The notes: generated from the letters alone by a model not told the origin. Shown: positions 27,101-37,241, counted from the first letter of the stretch. The stretch is 64,000 nt of DNA from DATFJT01 sp965230755 (GCA_965230755.1 CBDDLT010000015.1:248001-312000), one strand, 5' to 3'. A program made the numbers and translations.

Positions 27101-29648
27101 AGTCCAACTGACCCTTATCAAAATCCAGGCATCCTCGCCAGGCCCTACCCTTCCTTTTTAGAATACCGACATAATGCTCGAATGGATCGATTCTAAAACT
27201 CTGCACTTCCTGATTAACTCCTCCACCCTGAAGGTTTATTTTTGCTTCTAGGCGCATTCGACTTCTAGACATTAGTTTCTTCAAGTCCATGCTCGAATTG
27301 ACTTCCAGTACCCCGTTACCATCAAGAGAAGAGACATTTAGTGGTATGTTATCAGGGAGTTCCTTGTTCAAACTAAAGCTGTAATTTGCCCATTTCGGAA
27401 ATGGCTTATTCCACTTCGAGATCGAATTGTTCAGCTCTACTTTAGCTCCTTTGACTACGAAACCGTTCAAATAACTCAACTTTGCCTTGCCTTTAAAAGA
27501 ATTGTCCTTGATAATTCGATCTTGTTCATTATTGATCGTGTATTTTATCTCAATATCGTTGGGCTTAACGGTCTCGATAGGAATGGTTTTATTGATTAGC
27601 TCTGCTCCTACTTTTAGTTTGGCCTGATAATTACCGGTCTTAGCATTCAGATCTGTTTTTGTAGAAAACGAATACAAGTATTTTCCTTTTTCATGAAACT
27701 GCTTTTCTCTGTCTATAAGTACACCTTTATGATCGTAGAACTCGAATACAAGAGGGATACCTGCTGGAAGGTTTGAGGTCCTTCCGTTAACCATCAAATT
27801 CAAATAAATACTGTCTCCCGGCCTCCATACACCTCGATTGGTATAAACGAATAAGTCCCTTTTCGATCCTGAAGTACCGGAAATCGGAAAAGCAGACAAA
27901 TCATTGGCATTATCTTGAAGAAGAGATAAAAAGACCTTTTGTCCATTATTTTCAATGGAGGCAACAGCAGCATGATCTCTTTTTTGAAAGGAACTAAAGC
28001 CCTGATGATCCGTAGTTCCGGAGAACATTTCTATCCCTTGAAAGTTAAACAACTCCACTTTGGCGTTCTGAATTGGTTCAAGAGAAACCAGATCAACTGC
28101 AGCAATGCTTACATTGTCTTCGCCCTGCTTTACAATAACTCCCATATCACTGGCCTGAACCTGGAGAATCTCTTCATTTCCTCTCAAATAATAACTAATC
28201 TTACATGGATCATCTCTTTCTCTCCATTGATAATAGTATCCATTCCTTCCATAGGAATAGTAATCGTAATAGCCTCTTTTTGCACTTTTTTCCCACTTAT
28301 TCAACTCCAGATCAAGGCTCGAACTTAGATCCAATTCTCTAAATGACTCATCGCATATTAGGCGTGTATTTTGTGGTCCGAAGTGAAGACTTATGGCATA
28401 TAATGAACCCGCTGTTCTTTTAAACTTATCGGTAAGATCGATGCCGTAATGTTCCCATTCTCCGGTATTTTTTCCCAAAGGATTGAGAGCAAGCTCCTCT
28501 ACATAAACTGGAACTCCCAAACGAAATATCTGATCCATGTTATGGTGTTGAATACTATTCCAAGCCAGATAATGACGTATATTTTCCTGTGGAATTTCGA
28601 TAATTTTAATTTCTATCGACTTTAGATTTCTAGTTCTAATGGGAATTTTTACTTCTTGTGAGCTGGGTATATAATTGCTCTTATCTACAAACTCCGCTGC
28701 CGGTTTTACCATGGGTGTTTGAATGGTAAAATTCAGATTCGAAGCAAGTTTTTCTCCTGTTATTGCTTGTATTCCTTTCGAACAAGTGATTTTGATCTCC
28801 TCTTTATTAGACTGATCATCTAGGTAGAACTCTATGATATTATCTCGAATTTCAGGATTGATTGGTTTTCCTTCTACCTGAATCATACCAGACAAATTTT
28901 GATTGGGGTCCAATCGCCTGGAAAAATACAATTTGAATTGGTTCGAAGCGGCTATGTATTGGTCGAATAGAACTCCAAACTTCTTAAAATCTTCTACTTC
29001 AAACATTTTTATGCTACCCTCCCCTTCTGCATTGATGGCCTTGCCGCTCCATTCTATCTTTGACTTATCCGATAAGTCATTATCATATTCGACAATAACT
29101 TTAAACTGTCGATCTCCCAAAGGACTTATTCTTATTTCTTTGCTATCTGAAAAGATACAAGCCCTCAATTTCTCTGCGTCCACCTTATCCGCACTTGTAG
29201 CATTCAGCACGTACTGATAATTTTCATCTCCCTTGACCTCAATTCCTTCCAGATCAACATTTAAGTACTGCTTTACGATTTGAAAAGGCAAGACCAAATC
29301 TTTCTTGAACTCATTCGAATTAAGAGCACTCAATTTCAAATGGGCAGTATAGTTTTCTCCATTCTTAAAGGATTCTTTGGGAACGAAAACCAGTTGATTG
29401 CCATCGAGAACATCCCAATCACCTTCAATTTTTGGAGAAATAGAAAAGTACTTGTTCCAATCCTCTATCTCACCAGGCAAAGAAGACTTAAAAATATATT
29501 TCAGCGCTTCCTGAGACGAAATTGTTCCTCGAGTATAAGCGATCAGATAATTCTCTACAAGTTGATGATCCGATAATTCCTGCTTCTTTTCACAGGACAA
29601 CAATAGAAGAAAACCAATAATGATACTGGGATAAAAGATGATTTTCAC
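24150..29648 (-). CDS. Bacterial alpha-2-macroglobulin, thioester-type lipoprotein
   Basis: 1832 residues with a lipoprotein signal (FLLLLSC, C19). It carries macroglobulin-like MG domains, including the MG2-like stretch TNRGVWRPGDSIYLN, and a thioester motif CLEQ at residues 1377-1380 (PYGCLEQTVSAGF) within an alpha-alpha toroid. The intact C-x-E-Q motif means it can probably form the Cys-Gln thioester used to trap attacking proteases covalently. It is followed by pbpC with an 8-bp overlap. The size is slightly larger than the usual about 1,600-1,800 residues. It is probably anchored in the periplasm, and the pairing with PBP1C suggests periplasmic defence. Confidence 0.94.
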   Translation of the reverse strand: MKIIFYPSIIIGFLLLLSCEKKQELSDHQLVENYLIAYTRGTISSQEALKYIFKSSLPGEIEDWNKYFSISPKIEGDWDVLDGNQLVFVPKESFKNGENYTAHLKLSALNSNEFKKDLVLPFQIVKQYLNVDLEGIEVKGDENYQYVLNATSADKVDAEKLRACIFSDSKEIRISPLGDRQFKVIVEYDNDLSDKSKIEWSGKAINAEGEGSIKMFEVEDFKKFGVLFDQYIAASNQFKLYFSRRLDPNQNLSGMIQVEGKPINPEIRDNIIEFYLDDQSNKEEIKITCSKGIQAITGEKLASNLNFTIQTPMVKPAAEFVDKSNYIPSSQEVKIPIRTRNLKSIEIKIIEIPQENIRHYLAWNSIQHHNMDQIFRLGVPVYVEELALNPLGKNTGEWEHYGIDLTDKFKRTAGSLYAISLHFGPQNTRLICDESFRELDLSSSLDLELNKWEKSAKRGYYDYYSYGRNGYYYQWRERDDPCKISYYLRGNEEILQVQASDMGVIVKQGEDNVSIAAVDLVSLEPIQNAKVELFNFQGIEMFSGTTDHQGFSSFQKRDHAAVASIENNGQKVFLSLLQDNANDLSAFPISGTSGSKRDLFVYTNRGVWRPGDSIYLNLMVNGRTSNLPAGIPLVFEFYDHKGVLIDREKQFHEKGKYLYSFSTKTDLNAKTGNYQAKLKVGAELINKTIPIETVKPNDIEIKYTINNEQDRIIKDNSFKGKAKLSYLNGFVVKGAKVELNNSISKWNKPFPKWANYSFSLNKELPDNIPLNVSSLDGNGVLEVNSSMDLKKLMSRSRMRLEAKINLQGGGVNQEVQSFRIDPFEHYVGILKRKGRAWRGCLDFDKGQLDLPIVILNRDGELAQGNRNVRIILRKHRKSWWMDQYSLSRRSYYKSKSSWEELSNQTITVRNGKAAFQHLEEEFGRGVFEIVCEDIESGHQSSYHYNVYSDNARADATNSPDQLWVEQSKDESTVGEEVILKFPEFTKARALISIEQGDRIIETFWMKLSPNNRELSVYPDESWYPGVHIHISLLQPYGEQNNDRPTRMYSVQKLKVQQRKIALEPVLKLPESAEVQKAFDIAVSEKGGKPMQYTLAVVDEGLLNLSGFKTPDPKKHFEGHMALQVGTWDIYKLLMNKFKGNFAAILNIGGDDAYEADVLADFNRFKPVLKFFGPYTLNKGEVERHKVDLGNYAGKVRVMLVACTDKDFASKEEFIRVKSPLMLQTQFPRSLNLEDELSLPVTVFRENEKIKNVVLKVKSDESRVELVKPSVQMNFKDNQDLTKVPIKVKGIPGKLKFTLNVEGSGKKMEETTDIMVNFPNAYTSITETASLNEGEEWNKKIETLPFPDYAKHKIIVSGLKLPKITEYAEDLIRYPYGCLEQTVSAGFSQLFLDDILELTPIQKQDRERYVGATIAKLKSFQNSQGRFATWRSGSYYHSWSEIYTGYFMQEARNKGFQVPNEMWNSWLKKQRDVAEKWSVHEASSKWIQLNEEMIQAYRLFVLAKGGKPVMSAMNRLSKSMSPQQLTFMLLAGAYQLAGFDEKANQLLNTALVEKENSAFSYYTYGGSGRNLALIVDVISTFENKKELLEKYYFYMVEKLNNSYYANTQTKAHAFLACSRYLNKNKASFQNEIHFEVDIDGTKEVYRKSYWEPLRIILDKEFFDKDIEVNNLGKSDIVVDHIKRFVPRERIKRNESQEISMNVSLANTNLNTLGSPLKLNAAEEQMYRVTVTNTGPIEQKNLALNLKMPSGFELINPRVNKTVKFPDQASYEHQDYRDDRVYTFFSVGPNDSKTFYFKATAAFEGKFVQPAIVCEHMYNGDVKAIVKSNTVIIE

Positions 29649-29728
29649 AAGGCAAATATTGAAGGATAAAACAATGCAAAAAGATAAGCATTTCTTCTAG
29701 CATTGATGAGCCAATAAGCCATTATCTT

Positions 29729-32700
29729 TCAATATAGGATTGTGATATTTCCCTTGTGAATATATTCCAGATCCCCATAGCACCCAATTCGCAAATAATA
29801 GGCGTATACATCAGGACTAAGTTTTTTACCATTATAATAGCCGTCCCAGCCCTCATTGATGTCGCGACTTTCGAATACCCTCTCTCCCCATCTATTGTAT
29901 ATAGCAATGTAAAACTCCTCAGCTTGATCCGTCATAACCTTGTAGGTATCATTCAGCAAATCGCCATTAGGCGTAAATGCATTAGGAATATAGATGTGCG
30001 GAGGCTTACATTCATTCACCACATCGATCAAAATGCTGGCCGTATCTACACATATTCCCTGCCTTGCCGTAACCGTATATCGTATGGTTCGAACGGGTGA
30101 AGCAACCGGATTATAAATGGTAGAATCCGATAAGTATATACCGGGACTCCAGTCATATTCTAAGGCTTCATTTCCGGGAACAACAACCAATTGAGTGGAC
30201 TCTCCTGGTCGAATCTGCCCCGGATCGGCAAAAACTCTTAAACTATCTATAAATTCCGCAATTACTACCGTAGTACTCAAATCAATGGTACAACCGGACT
30301 CGTGCATCAACTCTACGAAATAGTCCGTGGTCTGATCGGGTACAATCTGAACAACGGAACTGTCCGTCACCCCTTCTATGCTGGGATCATCCTGCCAAAT
30401 AAAGCTCCACTCCTCTTCGGAATCTACCACAATTGCCAGGATCGTATCAATGGGACGTTCACAGATGTACAGTATTTCCGGTAATTCTGCATTTAAATCG
30501 AGAAAACGTATTTGAATAGAATCCGAGATCGTACAACTTCCCTCATCCAAAAATCCATATTGAAAGGCGATATTTCTATCTCGATCTATCCATAATTTCA
30601 GGCTATCTCCAGTCTGAATACTCCTATTCTCATCAATATCATACCACTCAATACCCAATACTGAATCTGCTCCGAGGTCTAGGCAAATTGAATCGGCAAA
30701 ACACAGACTAGTATCTACAATAGGATCGTATAATGGAAGGTTTAGAACTTCTATTCGAACAGAATCCATATTACTACAAGCGGTATCTCCTAGGATGTTA
30801 TAATTGACGAATAACCATTCATCATTAGCGCCGCTCCATATCGGAATTTCAGGATCAGAAAAATCAATATTATCTCCTGGAGACCAATTGAACTCAACGT
30901 TGGGATCAATCACGAAATTCAAGTTGAGCTCATCTCCTTCGCATACCACCAATGTATCTGGAAAGTTCAAAAAGACTTGTTCACTAATGTTAACGGACCA
31001 AATCATTACTGTTTCACAAACACCATTCGAAAAAACATATCGAAAAACATACTTCCCTTCCTGATTTATTCCTCTATAGTTCAGTAATTGGTCCTGCCTA
31101 TTCAAAATAATGCTATCTCCTCCTGGGTAAGCTCCAGGTCGTCTTATCAATTCAACATTTTCAAACTTGTAATCATCCTCTATACTTTCAATATAAGGCA
31201 GCTGAAGTTCTGCGTTATTGATTGCAGAAAGACAATATGATACCGAGTCTGTGGTCGTAGTGGGTATTATTTCTTTTAGAATATAAATATTATCACTGAG
31301 GCCGCAATCCACAGACTGCAGTTCACCTTTTAAAACATATTCTCCATAGGGCAAATTCTCTATAAGGATTGCTCCATTTTGTAAATGACGAAGATCAAAA
31401 TTAACCGATGGCGTGATGGTCCAAAGCACAGAATCCGCTAAATACTCTGTTCGGCTAATAACAATTGGCTCATCTCCACATACAATAATGGTATCCTCCG
31501 CTATCTCAAACTCGACATACTCCAATTCCACTAAATCAGAAGAGGAGATACCACAAGAAGGGTCCTCCGCAAAAACAGACCAATCCAATACAATCCTACC
31601 GGGATCAGATAAGCTTATCGTTGTTTTATTACTATCAGGAGATTCGATATCATAGCTGAGATTTTGTGGAATCGCTTCAACTATCGACCAAATCCCTTGT
31701 AAGTCTTCAGGTTGACCGCATAATGTAAATACTGCGCTATCCGCACAAATGCTTAGATCTTCTCCAGCCCAGGCCGCCGCCTGAACCTCCGATAGTTTGA
31801 CAACTTTGGACTCAGCGATTTCTTGATATCCACAATCACTATCAAAAACAGCATTCATTATGAAGGAATATTCTCCTGTTTCGAAGAATACGACCAGTAT
31901 TGTATCCTGATCGTCTTGCAGCATTTGAGGTGGTGTTCCATTGGGTATTTGACTTTGCAAAGACCATGTAATGTCCGTGCCATCCGGCAAAGGCCCTAAA
32001 GTCACTTCGACAGTATCGGGAAAATTCGCAGAGCAATCCGTAAACGGAGATAAGTCCAATGGAAAACTCAAAAAATCTTGTTTAAATACCACGGTATCTC
32101 TCACAACATTAGGGCATTGTTCGTTTTCAACTGTCCATATAAATGTGAGAAAATCTCTGGTTGAAGCTCCGGAAACCGTCACTTCTACATTGGTTGAGTT
32201 CGAGTTTGGGGAAAAATTGGCCGTACCCGTTCCCAAAAAAGACCAAGTACCTGTATTTCCATTACCGGGGTCTTCCGCCTGCAAAAATAAAGGGAAAGTA
32301 AAATTGGACGTAAAATTAATACATGAATCCTGAGTTATTATATCTGCAGTTAAAAATGCAGCATCTATTACCTCAATAAAAAGTGTATCACTTTGAGATC
32401 CACATCCATTTTCTGCGGTAAATAAGAAACTGTATTCTCCTGGATCAGATAGATTTTGAAATACTATTCGATCGTCCTCTTCAGACCAAAACACGGGATC
32501 ACCTGATAGCTGACTCCATGAACCAAAAGGCAATGAATCTGAAGTAAAAAATTCAAATTGATCCGATGCGCATAACACTATCTCCGGGCCAAGGTCGAAT
32601 TCAATGGGTACTGAATCAGATATAACGACATGGACCTGATCACTTTCCCAACGACCATTACACCCCACTCCATCCACAAAATAACCGGTATAATTCAAAA

Positions 32701-34474
32701 CATATTCACCGGGAACCAAATTGGTCAATAATGGATTTTTACTGTTAAGATCATCAAAAATTACCGGTGGAGCTCCAGTGGGTGCCTCTTGAACAGACCA
32801 AATGCCATTGTTTAAGTTTCCTGCTAGCTCAACACTATCTACTCCACAAGGCACAATAATATCAGTACCGGCATTGGCCATTAACGAATCTTTAAAAATT
32901 ACTTCAATGTCCAATTGATGTTGAATCCAGCCAGCACAGGGATATTCAACACTTATACTAATCGTATAAATTCCAGGTCTAGTAACTTCCGTACATTTCA
33001 AACTAAACAGATTACTTTTGCCCAAATAGTCAGAAAAAAATTCTCCTTCATAATCCCGATTATTCATTGAAAAGCACAAAGAATCATCCTCTGGTCTCCT
33101 AATCGTATTTTCTACTATTTCGAATTTTATACTGTCTTCGTCATCAAAACCTGCAGGAAAAGAAATCAATTCGAAGTAATGCTTTTGTTTCAAAAACTGA
33201 AAAGTATCTAATTCAAATGCACCAGAAACATCTACTAGGTCTGCACAAAATCTTAGTTCATCCCTTCTGCCACCATTGGTCATTACGAAATCCGTTGAAG
33301 CAAATATGTTAATTCTATAGACAAATAGGACTTGGGGACAATAACTCTCCTCCTTGAGATTATAAGCAAATGAATATGAACCGGGTGATAAGTCAGTTAT
33401 TTTTAAAACCAACAATGATGGGTCAATGATTTCCACTGGTTTACCAAAACTCTGGCTCCATTCCGCATCCAATCCCGGGTCAGTTATATCAGGAATTAAT
33501 ATCATCGTATCGCTTGGCTCTATCTCAGAAGCACAAAGAAATATCGAGGAATCTTTAACCTCGAAAAGGACTGGAGAGAACATGGCATTCATATACAATT
33601 CCAGTATGGAAGTATCCGTACCACAAAATCCGTTATTAACAAATTGTATTTTATAATCCCCAATAATTGGATTACAAATTCTATAGGTAGCATTCAGCTT
33701 ATCCGGATCATATTCGAAACCTTCCGGTGACTCAATTACACTTAGTTCATAATCCGTAGTATGCATGCATTGATCTATAATGAACTGATAACAGCTGTCA
33801 CAATCCAGATGCCGATGTCTCAGTTCCGGTTCTTCATAGGAGTAATACTCGAACTCTATGATATCGCTTGCAGAACATCCATTCGAGGTACTAACTGTAT
33901 ATCTTAACTTGACTCTTTTAGTATCACTATATAGCCTATCTCCAAAACCACAGAGAATGGTCATTTCAGGGTCATAAGTGTTAAAACTAGACAGAATTAC
34001 TTCGCCACTGATTATTTCCCACAACACTGTCTCGCCAGCTCCAGGTTCATTTCCAAGTATTTGCAGAATATGGTTGACTGGTACACAGCCTAAGTCATTA
34101 ACGGGCTCAATATTTGCTTCAGGCAGGGTATTTACAATATAGACAACTTCCTGAAAGGTTTGGCCCAGGTTACATTCTGCACTAAGCCTAAAGACATAAG
34201 TTCCAACGACATCAGCTGGGCTGGTACCGGCATTAATAGAAAAAGGATTATCAATTTGAACATTACTACCCAAGGGTTTATCCACCAATTCCCATTCGAC
34301 CGTAGACAAATCGATATTGCCACTTACATTTCCATACAAAATCATATTCTGACCCAGGCAGTAATTTGGATCATCGGACCCTGCATTGACAGCGCAATCC
34401 ATTTGGGCTATAAGTGGATTAAGGTAGAATGTTAGCACAGCAGCCACCAACCACTTAAAAAGTGATGTTCTCAT
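29729..34474 (-). CDS. Giant secreted protein with type B (CHU_C) T9SS sorting domain
   Basis: 1581 residues. A signal peptide (MRTSLFKWLVAAVLTFYLNPLIAQ) leads a long series of PKD/immunoglobulin-like repeats rich in Asp, Ser and Cys (for example AGTDIIVPCGVDSVELAG and WSPGIYLSDSTIYNPVASP). It ends in the gliding-motility-associated C-terminal domain: IYIPNAFTPNGDLLNDTYKV, IYNRWGERVFES, WDGYYNGKKLSPDVYAYYL. This is the type B signal that directs export by T9SS and attachment or release. No catalytic domain is visible. It is probably a surface or biofilm adhesin. It is the only long gene between icd and the alpha-2-macroglobulin gene. Confidence 0.9.
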   Translation of the reverse strand: MRTSLFKWLVAAVLTFYLNPLIAQMDCAVNAGSDDPNYCLGQNMILYGNVSGNIDLSTVEWELVDKPLGSNVQIDNPFSINAGTSPADVVGTYVFRLSAECNLGQTFQEVVYIVNTLPEANIEPVNDLGCVPVNHILQILGNEPGAGETVLWEIISGEVILSSFNTYDPEMTILCGFGDRLYSDTKRVKLRYTVSTSNGCSASDIIEFEYYSYEEPELRHRHLDCDSCYQFIIDQCMHTTDYELSVIESPEGFEYDPDKLNATYRICNPIIGDYKIQFVNNGFCGTDTSILELYMNAMFSPVLFEVKDSSIFLCASEIEPSDTMILIPDITDPGLDAEWSQSFGKPVEIIDPSLLVLKITDLSPGSYSFAYNLKEESYCPQVLFVYRINIFASTDFVMTNGGRRDELRFCADLVDVSGAFELDTFQFLKQKHYFELISFPAGFDDEDSIKFEIVENTIRRPEDDSLCFSMNNRDYEGEFFSDYLGKSNLFSLKCTEVTRPGIYTISISVEYPCAGWIQHQLDIEVIFKDSLMANAGTDIIVPCGVDSVELAGNLNNGIWSVQEAPTGAPPVIFDDLNSKNPLLTNLVPGEYVLNYTGYFVDGVGCNGRWESDQVHVVISDSVPIEFDLGPEIVLCASDQFEFFTSDSLPFGSWSQLSGDPVFWSEEDDRIVFQNLSDPGEYSFLFTAENGCGSQSDTLFIEVIDAAFLTADIITQDSCINFTSNFTFPLFLQAEDPGNGNTGTWSFLGTGTANFSPNSNSTNVEVTVSGASTRDFLTFIWTVENEQCPNVVRDTVVFKQDFLSFPLDLSPFTDCSANFPDTVEVTLGPLPDGTDITWSLQSQIPNGTPPQMLQDDQDTILVVFFETGEYSFIMNAVFDSDCGYQEIAESKVVKLSEVQAAAWAGEDLSICADSAVFTLCGQPEDLQGIWSIVEAIPQNLSYDIESPDSNKTTISLSDPGRIVLDWSVFAEDPSCGISSSDLVELEYVEFEIAEDTIIVCGDEPIVISRTEYLADSVLWTITPSVNFDLRHLQNGAILIENLPYGEYVLKGELQSVDCGLSDNIYILKEIIPTTTTDSVSYCLSAINNAELQLPYIESIEDDYKFENVELIRRPGAYPGGDSIILNRQDQLLNYRGINQEGKYVFRYVFSNGVCETVMIWSVNISEQVFLNFPDTLVVCEGDELNLNFVIDPNVEFNWSPGDNIDFSDPEIPIWSGANDEWLFVNYNILGDTACSNMDSVRIEVLNLPLYDPIVDTSLCFADSICLDLGADSVLGIEWYDIDENRSIQTGDSLKLWIDRDRNIAFQYGFLDEGSCTISDSIQIRFLDLNAELPEILYICERPIDTILAIVVDSEEEWSFIWQDDPSIEGVTDSSVVQIVPDQTTDYFVELMHESGCTIDLSTTVVIAEFIDSLRVFADPGQIRPGESTQLVVVPGNEALEYDWSPGIYLSDSTIYNPVASPVRTIRYTVTARQGICVDTASILIDVVNECKPPHIYIPNAFTPNGDLLNDTYKVMTDQAEEFYIAIYNRWGERVFESRDINEGWDGYYNGKKLSPDVYAYYLRIGCYGDLEYIHKGNITILY

Positions 34475-34514
34475 ACAAAGGTTTTAGGTTATGTGTGGCA
34501 ATCTAATATAAAAC

Positions 34515-34544
34515 AATGCCTCCATTTATTCAAATGGAGGCATT
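34515..34544 (-). terminator. Intrinsic terminator after icd
   Basis: A perfect 13-bp inverted repeat (AATGCCTCCATTT, 4-nt loop, AAATGGAGGCATT) lies 27 bp beyond the icd stop. On the minus strand it is followed by TGTTTTATA. It separates icd from the giant protein gene. Confidence 0.8.
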
Positions 34545-34570
34545 TGTAAATATTCTTTTACGATTAGGAA

Positions 34571-35794
34571 TTAACCCATATTTTTTATGATTTCCTCGCC
34601 AAACTCAGAGCACTTTAACAAGGTAGCTCCATCCATGAGTCTATGAAAATCGTAGGTAACCCTTTTTGATTCGATTGCCCCCTCTACTCCTTTAACCACC
34701 AAATCAGCCGCTTCGTCCCAACCGAGGTATCGCAGCATCATTTCTCCAGACAAAATAACCGAACTCGGGTTGACTTTATCTTGCCCCGCATACTTAGGAG
34801 CCGTACCATGAGTCGCCTCAAAAATAGCTCTTCCCGACTCGTAATTGATGTTTGCTCCGGGAGCGATTCCTATACCACCTACCTGAGCGGCCAAAGCATC
34901 AGAAACATAATCTCCATTCAGGTTTAAAGTAGCTATTACCGAGTACTCTTTGGGCCGTAGTAGAATCTGCTGTAAGAAGGCATCTGCTATAACATCTTTG
35001 ATAATTAGTTCATGACCATCTTTATTGACCACTTGCCATGGTCCGCCATCCAGATCTTGAGAACCATAATCCGTTTTGGCCAGTTCGTAACCCCATTCTT
35101 TAAATTTACCTTCCGTAAACTTCATAATATTACCCTTGTGGACAAGGGTCAATGAGGGAAGTTTATATTGGAAAGCATATTCCAAAGCAGCCTTCACCAA
35201 TCGTTGAGTTCCCTCTTTAGAAACTGGTTTTACACCAAGAGATACAGTATCAGGGAACCTTATTTGATGAACACCCATTTCGTCAATCAAGAATGACTTT
35301 AACTTTTCTACCTCTTCGGAACCATGTAGATACTCTATTCCGGCATAGATGTCTTCCGTATTTTCTCTAAAAATAACCATGTCCGTATTTCCTGGTTCTT
35401 TTACTGGTGAAGGAACACCTTCGAACCATCTCACTGGCCTGACACAAGCATACAAATCCAGTTTTTGTCTCAAGGCCACATTCAAAGATCTTATTCCACC
35501 ACCTACAGGTGTTGTCAAAGGTCCTTTGATGGCAACCAAGTACTCTTTGATATCATCCAAAGTCGATTCAGGCAACCACTCTCCCCTATTATCATAAGCT
35601 TTCTGGCCAGCATATACTTCTTTCCATACAATGGAACGATCTCCCGAATAGGCCTTGTTTACAGCCGCCTCTAGGACTCTTGAAGCCGCATACCAAATAT
35701 CAGCTCCAATACCATCTCCCTCGATAAATGGAATAATTGGGTGATTAGGAACATTTAGTTTAGAACCGTCTATAGTTATTTTTTTACCATTCAT
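34571..35794 (-). CDS. icd: NADP-dependent isocitrate dehydrogenase
   Basis: 407 residues of the E. coli-type isocitrate/isopropylmalate dehydrogenase family. PIIPFIEGDGIG opens the protein; the substrate serine S103 is in RSLNVALRQ, with the arginines of CVRPVRWFEG and the FRENTEDIYAGIEY signature; the nucleotide region has HGTAPKYAGQDKVNPSSVILS. It decarboxylates isocitrate to 2-oxoglutarate in the TCA cycle. It is monocistronic, with a strong terminator after its stop. NADP use is inferred from family resemblance. Confidence 0.96.
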   Translation of the reverse strand: MNGKKITIDGSKLNVPNHPIIPFIEGDGIGADIWYAASRVLEAAVNKAYSGDRSIVWKEVYAGQKAYDNRGEWLPESTLDDIKEYLVAIKGPLTTPVGGGIRSLNVALRQKLDLYACVRPVRWFEGVPSPVKEPGNTDMVIFRENTEDIYAGIEYLHGSEEVEKLKSFLIDEMGVHQIRFPDTVSLGVKPVSKEGTQRLVKAALEYAFQYKLPSLTLVHKGNIMKFTEGKFKEWGYELAKTDYGSQDLDGGPWQVVNKDGHELIIKDVIADAFLQQILLRPKEYSVIATLNLNGDYVSDALAAQVGGIGIAPGANINYESGRAIFEATHGTAPKYAGQDKVNPSSVILSGEMMLRYLGWDEAADLVVKGVEGAIESKRVTYDFHRLMDGATLLKCSEFGEEIIKNMG

Positions 35795-35877
35795 TATCTG
35801 TACTATTTTTATATATTAGAGTGATACTTAAAGCATAATATGCACGAGTCAATTTTAGGCATTATCATTTTTAATCA

Positions 35878-36915
35878 ATGAAAAATCCACTTTTATCTCC
35901 TGAAGGTGAACCCCAAAGTAATGAGGAGCAAAAAATAGAAATTGAACTGAGGCCAAAGTTACTTAATGACTTTAAGGGACAAAAAAACATCGTAGAAAAT
36001 TTATCAATTTTTATTCAGGCCGCAAAGTTAAGAGGAGATGCGCTGGACCATGTCCTGCTGCACGGTCCTCCCGGACTAGGTAAAACAACACTTTCTTTTA
36101 TCATTGCTAACGAGCTCAATACTAATCTGAAAATTACTTCGGGTCCTGTATTGGAAAAGCCAGGAGATCTAGCCGGTTTGCTTACCAATCTTCAAGAGGG
36201 AGATGTACTCTTCATCGATGAAATACATCGTTTGAATAATGTTGTAGAGGAATATCTCTATAGTGCCATGGAGGATTATAGAATCGATATTATGATCGAT
36301 ACAGGTCCAAATGCCAGGAGTGTGCAATTAAAGATCAATCCTTTCACTCTAGTGGGTGCAACAACGAGAATGGGATTACTAACGCCACCTATGCGAGCGA
36401 GATTTGGCATAAGTTTTCTGCTCGATTATTACGACATAGAAACTTTAAGTGGGATTATTATCCGTAGCGCAGGAATTCTGAATGTGCCTATAGAGGAAGA
36501 AGGAGCTTTGGAAATTGCCCGAAGAAGCCGTGGGACACCGAGAATTGCCAACGCATTGCTTCGAAGAACCAGGGATTTTGCTCAAATAAAAGGCAATGGC
36601 ACGATCGATAAGAAGATTTCTAAAATTGCACTCGAAGCCCTCAGAGTTGATGAGTTTGGGCTTGACGAGATGGACAATCGAATATTGGAAGCCATCATCC
36701 ATAAATTTCAAGGAGGGCCAGTTGGTATAAATACTATTGCTACAGCTGTCGGTGAAGAATCCGGAACCATCGAAGAAGTACACGAACCGTTTTTGATCAT
36801 GGAGGGCTTCATAAAGCGAACTCCACGTGGCCGGGAAGCCATGGAAAAAGCTTACCGCCATCTTGGTATTCCATTTCCTATTAGGAAAAACGACGGGACA
36901 CTATTTGACCTTTAA
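35878..36915 (+). CDS. ruvB: Holliday junction branch migration helicase RuvB
   Basis: 345 residues: the RuvB N-terminal motif (LRPKLLNDFKGQKNIVENL), Walker A GPPGLGKT (63-70), Walker B LFIDEIHRL (DEIH 114-117), sensor GATTRMGLLTPPMRARFG, and the winged-helix C-terminus (EPFLIMEGFIKRTPRGREAM). It drives branch migration with RuvA, which is not in the window. It is divergent from icd (83 bp between starts) and convergent with the DUF3467 gene. Confidence 0.98.
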   Translation: MKNPLLSPEGEPQSNEEQKIEIELRPKLLNDFKGQKNIVENLSIFIQAAKLRGDALDHVLLHGPPGLGKTTLSFIIANELNTNLKITSGPVLEKPGDLAGLLTNLQEGDVLFIDEIHRLNNVVEEYLYSAMEDYRIDIMIDTGPNARSVQLKINPFTLVGATTRMGLLTPPMRARFGISFLLDYYDIETLSGIIIRSAGILNVPIEEEGALEIARRSRGTPRIANALLRRTRDFAQIKGNGTIDKKISKIALEALRVDEFGLDEMDNRILEAIIHKFQGGPVGINTIATAVGEESGTIEEVHEPFLIMEGFIKRTPRGREAMEKAYRHLGIPFPIRKNDGTLFDL

Positions 36916-36917
36916 AT

Positions 36918-37241
36918 CTATGCTTCTGCTTTAGGAGTATTGAAACTCATAGGAGCCAGTTGAGCTTCTTGTGGGTTTCCCGCAGCAATGGTTCCGTGTT
37001 GTTTCTCGTATTTTCGAATATTTTCCTGTAAAGCCATCATAAGCCTTTTAGCATGGAAAGGAGTTAATATTACTCTTGACTTCACTTTTGCCTTTGGTAC
37101 ATTGGGGACCATACGAACAAAATCCAGGACAAATTCTGTGTTCGAATGCGCTATTATAGCCAGGTTTGCGTAAATGCCCTCTGCTAATTCTTCCGGTAAT
37201 TCTATATTCAGTTTATTCTCTTTCTTAGCCTTATCCGCCAT
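36918..37241 (-). CDS. DUF3467 family protein
   Basis: 107 residues matching the small DUF3467 family of Bacteroidota and others: ELPEELAEGIYANLAIIAHSNTEFVLDFVRMVPNVPKAKVKSRVILTP, read as YANLA / EFVLDFVR / RVILTPxHAKRL. It has no signal peptide or membrane segment, so it is cytosolic. Function is unknown; its fold is related to DNA-binding-like beta proteins only by speculation. Its stop lies 2 bp from the ruvB stop. Confidence 0.88.
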   Translation of the reverse strand: MADKAKKENKLNIELPEELAEGIYANLAIIAHSNTEFVLDFVRMVPNVPKAKVKSRVILTPFHAKRLMMALQENIRKYEKQHGTIAAGNPQEAQLAPMSFNTPKAEA

